Shown here one piece after another: positions 55,871 to 64,000 of a DNA stretch of 64,000 bases (position 1 is the stretch's first letter; each line of letters starts with the position of its first letter). Source of the DNA: Trachythela sp. YZ-2020 (Eukaryota > Cnidaria > Anthozoa > Malacalcyonacea > Clavulariidae). The notes beneath the pieces are model-generated. The model saw only the letters and a list, made by a program, of their open reading frames with translations, did no database searches and was not told the origin of the DNA. The DNA is taken from contig JADLSH010000395.1 in the NCBI GenBank assembly GCA_016169945.1, positions 7,592,001 to 7,656,000 on the forward strand. Reading direction: 5' to 3'. Made by a program: the position numbers and the translations under genes.

Positions 55871-57735
55871 AACTAAATTGTAATATTAATAATGTATGTA
55901 CAAGACATTATTTCAATTAATGCCTTAACCTTTGCCTGAACAGTTTCCCACTCAGTTTCTTTCCACTCAGGCAATATATTTTGATAGAAACCATTGAGTT
56001 GTCTTCTAAGGGCCACATATTTGCAAGCAAGGTCTTGTTTTTTTATAGTCTTCTAAGGGCCACATATTTGCAAGCAAGGTCTTGTTTTTTTATAGACAGG
56101 GATAAATTTTCCCCTCATGTGATACCACTTGTGATACCCCTTCCCCCTCTTGTGACACTGTGACTCCTGATCAAACACCCCCTACCCCCACAAGCATTAT
56201 GTATTTTGGGAATGGCCCCATATCACATATGGAACAAATTTGTCACTACGTCATCTACAAATATAGAAACCTATATTTATAATATTTTTGTAATATGCCA
56301 AGCTATAAACATGCGGAGAGCCGGAGATTGATGTCCACTCTAAAATCTGTTGAAGCATTTTACAGTTTAGAAGGTAGTAAGATACAAAAATTCTCAGGGA
56401 AATGTGGTAAATTATGATTTATGTTATTCGAGAACTTCCTTCTTGTTGCCGATTCTATAAACATGTACAAGTCTGAAGCCTGAGTGAAGGCAAAGCCTCG
56501 TCCGCAGCTAGGGGAAAATACAAATTACAATATAGTATTGTATTGTAAATATATGCTATATGCAAAGAAATGATAGCGCATCAGGTTTACAAAATATTTT
56601 TCATACATAATTCGAGACATAAAAACTGATGCGTAGCCTTTCCACAGATATATATATATGTAAAATTTAGTCCTTCAGAGTTACAGTTCCCATTGAATCA
56701 GCTGTAGAGTGTATAGTACAGCAAAATAAAAACATAGTTGTACACTAAATTTTATCTATACTATAGGACAAAGACTTTAAAATAAGTCGGCTTATTGGAC
56801 ACTGATGTCTCACAGTCACAGACCATATGCACAGACACAATAGCATAGTGATATGGATACTTTCAGCAAATACTAAATAACTGTATTCTAAATCCCTTTT
56901 GTATATTATAGTAGATTAAGCTAGAAAGACGATGAAAACTATTTAGGATTTAAAGTGTGGTGTATACTAACACATCTGAAGTATAATTACATATGTTTTA
57001 TCGTAAATATTCAAGTTGTACCGCACACATGGAAGAGTCCGTTGAATTTGCCTTTATCTGATAATTTTAACGTAAGTTTGGTAACATAAAGTTATACTTC
57101 GACATACTTCTTGATCGTCGCGTTTAGCGATGCCAAGGCTGGATATTTTACAATATTGAACGAGATTTAACCTCTGGATAGCATTGTTTTCACACAGTAG
57201 GATCTCGATATTTTATAGCAATTCCATATGTCAGCATTCAAAAAATCCACTTTGTTTGCAGTTTGAATACCAGACAGGATAAGGTTCAACACTGTTAACA
57301 ATCATATCAGTCAGTCTATAGAAGATATGTTTTTTTGATTGTGTTTTATATTAAAATACCGTGCGACGCGTGCTTAGCGTTGTGTATTGAAATCTGATCC
57401 AACTTATTGCTACTTATCGCTTGAAATGTAACTCCAGGATACAGTAGGTAGTGATATGATGATGAATGCGACTATTTTATAACATCAGTTTTGTCACAAT
57501 TTCTTGTTGCAAATTTTCAATTCATCGCCCCATTTCCAAACGCAGCAATATCACAGAAGACAACAACACGCTCCTGTTGGTCCCCTCCCTAAGTGTATTC
57601 TCAATTTATCACGCGAAATCCGGGTGACACGTGACCAGCTCCATACAGGGTATTATCTCCCCAAGAGATAAGAGCCTGTGAAAGAGGTTGGGCGGTCGCC
57701 CCCCCCCCCCCCCCTTGGCTACGCCACTGGCTATG
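55871..57735. other. Noncoding stretch with a 47-bp duplication
   Basis: No genes supported. An exact 47-bp tandem repeat (56001-56047 and 56048-56094, starting GTCTTCTAAGGGCCACATAT) is present, and a C-tract at about 57699-57715. Confidence 0.55.
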
Positions 57736-57925
57736 GTCAGAGGAAGCAGAGCATCCTTCGTCAACACATGCATAATTTTTTTTGGATTTTGACCAATAAA
57801 TGTGGAAATAAGCTTAAACCCCCTCATCCTCGTTTTCGTGTTTAAGCTTATTACCACATTTATTGGTCAAAATCAAAAAAAAATTTTATGCATGTGTTGA
57901 CGAAGGATGTTTTGCTTCCTCTGAC
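57736..57925. repeat. Long hairpin, ~85-bp arms
   Basis: GTCAGAGGAAGCAGAGCATC at the left pairs with GATGTTTTGCTTCCTCTGAC at the right. The arms continue through the CATGCATAA and TTGACCAATAAATGTGG motifs to a loop near 57820-57840. A likely foldback MITE; no target duplication identified. Confidence 0.8.
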
Positions 57926-58471
57926 GATAGACGGTGGGAAACAAACTTAAAATCCATTCCATTTAAGGTGGTCCTAAGTTGAAAAACAGTGTTAGTCGTG
58001 ACGTAATTACCGGAAAGGTCCGAGTCATTGAAGCCACGCGTGGAATTAGGAACGGCAAACCCATGTTGCTTTGCGGCCTGCTTGTCCAACCTCCAGCTGT
58101 AAGTTTAGCGGCCTCTTGAAAATCAGTTTTCCATTTACTGCTGAAGGGCTACCGTTTCCAAATAATTTTTAAATAATACGGCTAGTGGGAATGCGGAGGT
58201 ATAGATCTTCGAAAGCATGAGGGGGTATGTGGGCATGCTCCCCCGGAAAAGTCTCTGCATGCAACGTCATTTGACGTACCTGGAACAGGAAGCTTTGTGG
58301 AAATCAATGCTCTCAATTAATGAGAACGAGTTCAGTCCAGGCACTGTGGTACAGGGCAGAGAGTCCAGGGCTAAGAAGCTAAGGGAATCGTGACGTAATT
58401 ACCGAAAGGGTGTATTGAAAAACAGATCAGCAAATTATAAATAACGGCTTGGTGTAAACAGTATTCTTGAG
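57926..58471. other. Unassigned stretch
   Basis: A 67-codon minus-strand frame at 57886-58089 shows no family I recognise. A ~24-bp direct repeat (CGTGACGTAATTACCG) occurs at about 58000 and 58390. Confidence 0.4.
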
Positions 58472-58571
58472 CTACCTCCTCCACAGGCGCTTAGGGAGCA
58501 TTACGGGTCGGTTCGTTTCTAAATATCACCGCCCGCAAATTTGCCCAGAAAAGGGCCTGCGGAGGAGGTAG
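58472..58571. mobile_element. 100-bp MITE with 9-bp target duplication
   Basis: Ends CTACCTCCTCCACAGGC and inverted CTACCTCCTCCGCAGGC. ATTCTTGAG is duplicated at 58463-58471 and 58572-58580. The CCTCCTCCGCAGG core is shared with the element at 52295-52630. Confidence 0.88.
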
Positions 58572-58758
58572 ATTCTTGAGACTATTGTCAGCCGTTCGTC
58601 GACGTGTATAAGAAGATGTCTAAGGACCTGTTTATCACAATGTGTGGGGACAAGTTACTCGCCATTGCGGGAAAGAGAAGTGACATGTTTATATGGAATG
58701 GAGTTACTATCTATTGACTGCTGAATACATTCTAGACATGATTGTGTTTTATGTACTA

Positions 58759-58855
58759 GATAAAACATGAGCAGCCGATCTTTATCTGATATAAAAACTT
58801 GAGTCGAAGACGAGAGTTTGTATATCAGATAAAGATCGGATGCGAATGTTTTATC
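58759..58855. repeat. Palindrome, ~40-bp arms
   Basis: GATAAAACATGAGCAGCCGA then TCTTTATCTGATAT on the left is repeated inverted on the right (ATATCAGATAAAGATCGGAT then GCGAATGTTTTATC). Loop of about 15 bp. Confidence 0.75.
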
Positions 58856-59925
58856 GTGCTTATAAAACATTGATTAAACATTCATTTATTTTGTATTTTC
58901 CTTATGAATTATTAATTAGTTTTATAATGTGTAGTAAATAAAATAAAAATGATAAAATAATTAATAGATGCCTTATTTATAAACTTGTAAGGGCTAGATT
59001 GGGTATGTTATTAAGGCGATTTGTGCGCGAGATGTGTTTTACTTATCTCGCCTAAGCTAGATCTAAGATTCGGCCAACTACCGAATCTTGGATCTATTCT
59101 ACCCACTGGCATCACAGCCACAACCAACAACATTTATGGCTAGATCTGTTAGGCTAGATCACAGAGTAGATACATATGTATCTACTCTGTGGCTAGATCC
59201 AACAAGTGACACGGACACAGTTTAATGATATATCCAGGGCGCTTATATATAGGGCGGCGCAATGCCAGTGATTTCGCTGATCGACGTGTGATGCGGTAAG
59301 CAATGTCCTGCACTACACGGTCAGCGGTAGTTAATCTTAACTTAACATTGCTCCATGTCTTAGCAACAACAATCCTGGAGTGTGCAATAAAAACAAATTT
59401 TTAAAAAAATGTTAAATTAACTTCATTTCACACCGTTTTTAACGTTGTTTCAACTGAATAAGTTGTCTCTAGGTTTTGTATTATCATTATCAAACATGAA
59501 CTAAACAACAATAAATAAAACGAACGAAATTTCACTTTAATATCATATTAGTTTACATACAGTTTGTAGTCGATCATATTGCATAAATCTTGGACGTCTT
59601 AATTAGAAAGTATTATATTGCCAGTATAGCCTAGAAACCTACTAGAGAACTTAGCAGACTTCTTATTTAAGACCTGACTCCTAGACTTTTACATTAAATA
59701 ATTAAACATTTTTTTTCCAACACAGTTTAATCTTGCATAATAGCCTTGTTCATCAGTTCATCTTATTGTCTATTAAAAAACACACAAGTAAAATATACAA
59801 TATCCAAATCTATTTTATACTCAGTGTTTTTATAATCACAGTATACAATATAACACTCTCTAAGATTTAATTTGTTTATTTATATGTATATACTGTATGT
59901 ATACAAAGGCTATGTTTGGTTGCTA
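58856..59925. other. Noncoding AT-rich stretch
   Basis: Apart from the TAGATC palindromes at 59050-59200, nothing supportable. Confidence 0.4.
59160..59191. repeat. Perfect 32-bp palindrome
   Basis: CACAGAGTAGATACAT followed by its exact reverse complement, in a region with repeated GCTAGATC motifs (59050-59200), some of which also pair (AAGATTCGG with CCGAATCTTGG). Confidence 0.9.
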
Positions 59926-60129
59926 CCACAGCGTAATCACATACAGAGGTGCATCTTCGCGGAAAAACAGTAAGGTGTTTTTAACTGGCCGTCATGTTCT
60001 TAGCCAGTACCTGCACATGCGCAGTTTACGTATGCTGACGGCCTCTCTTTACTGGACTGGCTAAGAACATGGCGGATTTCGCCGACATGAAGAGATGCCT
60101 CTGTATGTGATTACTCTGTGTTGCCACCC
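59926..60129. mobile_element. Palindromic MITE, ~204 bp
   Basis: GTAATCACATACAGAGG near the left edge and its complement CCTCTGTATGTGATTAC near the right define arms of about 80 bp, which also share GTTCTTAGCCAGT. TGGTTGCTA on each side (59917-59925, 60130-60138) is a possible 9-bp target duplication. The outermost bases of the two ends do not pair perfectly. Confidence 0.65.
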
Positions 60130-60189
60130 TGGTTGCTATGGGTAGTTGTAACTTTCTTCCTATTAAAAACAATCAAAATCACTTCAGCC

Positions 60190-61582
60190 ATGGCTTCTAC
60201 AATGGATGAAGAGGAAATTTGAAGATTTCTTGATGACGAGAATGAAGAAAATGATTAAAGTACTGCTTCATGTAGTACCAATAGATCCAAAATAGATAAA
60301 AAAAAAATTATAATATCTGTCTCAGTTCAAGGCATATCATCATTCTTTAGTAAAATGGTAGAAAAAGATGAAGGGAAACTGGTGAGACAACTTTTAGCTA
60401 CAACAAAGAACAGTGGAGGTGAAACCAAAATACTTCATAATTTTATTAATTGCTTGTCAGCCTTTTTTAAAGAAATTACTTCAGCAGGTGAAACCAAAAA
60501 ATATCTACAAAAAAGAGAAATAAAATTGGAAAAAAAAATTACTGAGATGAGATGTTCTGGTATACATTATGTGAATGTAAATAGAATCTGGCACCAAGTA
60601 TGTTCTGCACATGCAGCCTACAGCATATCTGTCCGAAACAGTGTCCTTCAATTGATTTTACAACATTTCTGGGCTTCTGGTTTTAAGTTGAATAAAATTC
60701 ACAACAACATGTCACACCTATGTGACAAACCCAGATGAAACTGAAACAGAAACCATTCTTGATCATGCCGGTTGGGCAATAAAAAGGGCAAGAGATGTTA
60801 TAAGAAAGGGGGTTGAAAACTTACAGCTAAGGCAAAATAATGATCCAGACTCACCACTTGTTAATGCTGAGAAAACCACTGCCTTAACAATAATAAGAGA
60901 ATTAGGGGACGATGTTGCCCAACATGATGGAACACATAGATTTAAAGTGTGTGAAAAGGCAAGTTCTTTTTCACTTTTCTCCATACTCGAGTAGAAGGTC
61001 ACCTGCATGAAAACATGGTCTCTGAGAGAGGTGATGTGCTTCAGGAATGCTTAGATGCCTTGTCACTTGATAAAGATTTAAGGACAAAATGGATGAACTT
61101 GATAGGACCTAATTGGGACCTCAAGGCTTCAATTATTGTTCTTCAAAGAATAGTAACATTCTTTTTCAAGTCAAAGCAACAGATCATCCGAGAAAAAGAA
61201 GGGCTGGAAGGCAGTGTCTCACACAGGGCTGAAGGGCTGAAAAGAAGGACTCAAGAAGGGCTGAAAGGCAGTGAAGAAGGGCAGTGTTTCACTTAGGAGG
61301 GAAATTATGAAACCAAAAGAAAGCAAAATAAAAAATAAATCTGTGGTAGATGATGAAATATCAAAGATGAGAGCAGCTGGTGAAACATCTGAAAGTTTTG
61401 CAGCATTTATTCATCACCTATGTACATTACAACTGCCTGCTCAACACATGTTATTAAATCAACTGACAGGTAAAGAGCTAGCAAAACTCCTTAAAAGTCT
61501 AGGAAAGCCATCTTTTCAAGGAAAGAAGAAAGAAAAACAAGTTTTGCCTGTAATCGAAACACTTAAGAATAAGGATGTTTAA
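60190..61582 (+). pseudogene. Unidentified intronless pseudogene
   Basis: The frame begins at ATG 60190 with MASTMDEEE, hits TGA (60220) and TAA (60256), and continues in the same frame to KMVEKDEGKLVRQLL and HYVNVNRIWHQVC. Frameshifts near 60735 and 60965 lead to ILDHAGWAIKRARDVIRKG, then VEGHLHENMVSERGD and IIVLQRIVTFFFKSKQQIIRE. Near 61200-61295 a local duplication of GAAGGGCTGRAAGGCAGTG spoils the frame again. The last part (to TAA 61582) has ELAKLLKSLGKPSF and a Lys-rich end. About 450 codons, mostly helical. I do not recognise the family with certainty. The absence of introns and many lesions suggest a retrocopy or an old repeat-borne gene. Confidence 0.6.
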
Positions 61583-63060
61583 GTAGTCATACAATACTAT
61601 GCTCATGCTCTGTCTATAAACAGCAAATCAGAAAATCACAGTACACCCACAGTTGGTATACTGGTATAAATAATTATAGTATTACAGTAAAGTTGCTATA
61701 TTTTTATAATAATTGCAAACTGAAATGTCAAACGCATGAAACAATTGTAAAGCGTACTTACAACACTTGTTTATCGATGCAATCTGTTGTACGTACAAGT
61801 CCACGCCATCTTTAACAGGCAAATTTCACACTCTAGTATTTTTTAAATGATTACTTCATTTTCAACTTTAAAACGTGGCAAGTACAGTATGTTCATATGT
61901 TCGATGGGGTTTTCACGTAACGTCAGTTTGGTAGATGGAAACAAGTGGCGACCGTTCGATGGTGGCTCGATCAACTTCGATCACTTATCCACTACTTCAT
62001 TTAGTAGCATGTGTAAAGAGTCAATGGTAAAATTGGGACACAGTTCCCTGAGCCTCAAACATTTATAATGCATATAAATTATATAATAATGAGGAGAAAA
62101 AACAACACAAAGTTGTCTTCAATAAATGAAAGAATCTTTATTTTATTGCTGAATTTTCTTGGAGATACATTAGATAAAAACAACAATTATGCTGTCAAAC
62201 TACATATTTAGTACATTTTACTCTTAAAAACAATGTATTAGGGTATTATTAGGTTTTAGCCTATCCAGCATTGATGTTAAACCCCGTTCGTTCAACCAGC
62301 TAACTGGTGCAGTTGTGCACCTATAATTTGTCCCCCCCCCCCCCAGGGGCCAGGCAACCCCATGGACATTTGACAATTTTTGAATTTTGCTGTCAAATTC
62401 CCCACTCCCAGATCCAAATTTATTGTCAAATATGTTTGTTTTTTGCCACTCTATAGATAAAAGTTGTATAGTGAAATTTCAAATAGATGCAAGTTCTTGT
62501 CAAAACCCCAACCCAGGTAGCCTGGCCCCTGCAGGCTGGTGGAAACAAATTATAGGTGCATTAATAATAATTACAATATTTAGTCAGGGGGTCCACTCAC
62601 AAAAGTGATTTTGGCCACTTGGGCTTGGGGGGCCCCCGGGTTCACCCGGTCTGAACCCTTAGTAGTTACACCACGTCCAACAGTATCATATTACTGGTGG
62701 AAATCATACACAAAGCTTTATAGGATCTTATATTATACTATATTCTATAGAATCTAGTGGTTAAGATCCTGAAATTTACAAGATCTTATTCAAGATCCTG
62801 CTAATATCTTAATGGTAGCAGAATCAATCCTAACCAAGGCCTAAAAAGGATCCTATAGTATCTTAATTATAAAATCCTATCTACATTTTCTACATTTTGT
62901 TCATGATCCGGATCCTGCACATCCCCATACACTTTTATTGCATACAATATCAGCACTGATATGTATGCTAATTACATACTGCTAATTACATACTGCTAAT
63001 GCTAAATTTAGTGAAGTATATATCATGGCTGAGCTTTTATATGGCTGGGGGTTGTAGGTT
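61583..63060. other. Noncoding stretch
   Basis: No domain-bearing frame. There is a C-tract at 62331-62345, a G/C-rich block near 62610-62660, and a small TACTGCTAATTACA repeat near 62970-63005. Confidence 0.45.
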
Positions 63061-63958
63061 TTATGCCAATTTCTTTACCTGTAAGTCATAGAATGTTTGC
63101 CAAGAGATAAACCGAGATGATTGCTCAGTTTTTAACGAAAATTGTTCAGAAAGTTCATTTTTCCACATCTTGAAGAAATCTAGTACATCCTCTATTTTCC
63201 TAAGTCTCACATCTGTCTCTGATGAAAGGGGTGTAGTATCATTAAAGACATCCCATAATGTCTCACAGTTAAGTATACATTTCTGAGTGGATAATGTTAT
63301 ATCTGCCTCATATTTCTCCATGTCTTCCCGCACTTTTGAGTTAAAAACTTGAACTGCAAGTTTAACTCGCATTTTACTCAGACTGTCTAGGTGTACATGA
63401 GAGCCTTAAGTCTGTACTAAACAAGTGTTGTTGTTTATCTCTTAAATAGACTAAGTAAACATGATCCCAGAGTATGTCCTTCGAATCTAGTGACAAGCAC
63501 CTGGTATATCTTGGACACATATCTTTATGACCACTGTTATACAAAGTGGATTATGTGTCTTGCTAACTGTCTCAGTACAACCATTGAAGGTTGCACCATC
63601 GCAGATGCTACCGATCACTTCAAAATCATGAGCATGTAGTAATCCCACTCCTTCCCAAAATATTCGGTTTAATTGGGTTGCAGTAATTCCTCTGGTTAAA
63701 AAATAACCACATGGATAGTTAAATGATGCAAAGACACTTTTGAAGTAAAATTGGAGGACATGCGAGGCAAGTTTCTCTGTTATAGTTGGTTTACCAGCTG
63801 GAGAGGCATTGTCACATTCTAAGTCAACAAACCCAATAAGTTGCCAAGAAGATGGATCAAACAATAGGCCTTCTTTGATTTTTACCTCATAAAAAATGAG
63901 GGCCCCCAGCTTTCCGACATTTGGTACCTTTTTGTTGCTCACTGCTTGATTGCATTCC
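63061..63958 (-). pseudogene. P-element-like transposase remnant (partial, upstream part off window)
   Basis: The minus-strand exon starts after a TTTTCCAG acceptor at about 63959 and reads GKLGALIFYEVKI, QLIGFVDLE, FNYPCGYFLTRGIT and EVIGSICDGATFN, the order seen in P/THAP9-type transposases. The second block (about 63480-63061) reads ILWDHVYLVYLRDKQ, then after a frameshift LSKMRVKLAVQVF and VRLRKIEDVLDFFKMWKNEL, fitting the C-terminal helical region. In relatives I recall IFDE where this copy has IFYE, so a catalytic Asp may be replaced by Tyr. Frameshifts lie near 63480 and 63390. The N-terminal THAP-type DNA-binding part would lie beyond 64000. Confidence 0.65.
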
Positions 63959-64000
63959 CTGGAAAACAGATGTTTGCCACCCAGATTTTTATGAGCAGAA

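Overview
The window is eukaryotic and animal, most likely from a cnidarian. The basis is the mixture of AT-rich intron-bearing genes and metazoan transposon families: BEL/Pao, CR1/L2-like LINEs, a Penelope-like element with hammerhead motifs, PIF/Harbinger with its Myb-like partner, P-like, hAT-like and a tRNA-derived SINE. I recognise no ordinary host gene. Nearly everything codable is a mobile element, and most copies are broken by frameshifts, deletions or nested insertions.

Layout. 1-1.7 kb: a rearranged BEL/Pao element running off the left edge. 1.9-10.55 kb: an 8.6-kb PIF/Harbinger-like transposon with terminal repeats, a spliced DDE transposase and a Myb/SANT-like partner, itself invaded by a LINE (2.1-6.3 kb) and a Penelope fragment. 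10.7-12.8 kb: a LINE copy bounded on both sides by TAGG microsatellite. 13.7-15.0 kb: a non-autonomous element with a 9-bp target duplication. 15.2 kb: a SINE. 16.8-21.5 kb: a near full-length LINE whose ORF1 carries CCCH zinc fingers. 26.1-27.6 kb: an inverted duplication of a Tc1/mariner-type transposase.

27631-52215 is the striking part: a 24.6-kb unit with inverted ends. Each end has about 105 bp of unique sequence followed by 3.8-3.9 kb of a 16-bp tandem repeat, the two arrays lying in opposite orientation. Between them lie two divergent genes. The minus-strand gene encodes a DDE-type transposase followed by an OTU-like cysteine protease and a CXC (tesmin-like) cysteine-rich domain. The plus-strand gene has eight exons whose splice phases agree; it encodes a P-loop ATPase resembling DUF3987 and ends in a Ulp1/SENP-like C48 protease. 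A small PB1-like reading frame lies between them. Both large genes carry frameshifts, so this copy looks recently dead. A hAT-like element and small MITEs are nested in it. I read it as a giant DNA transposon organised like foldback (FB/TU) elements. I cannot tell from sequence alone whether the family already has a name.

52.2-64 kb: a MITE inside a palindrome, a ~184-bp satellite split by a truncated Penelope-like element (reverse transcriptase, GIY-YIG nuclease, hammerhead motif), several palindromic elements, an unidentified pseudogene (60.2-61.6 kb) and a P-element-like transposase remnant at the right edge.
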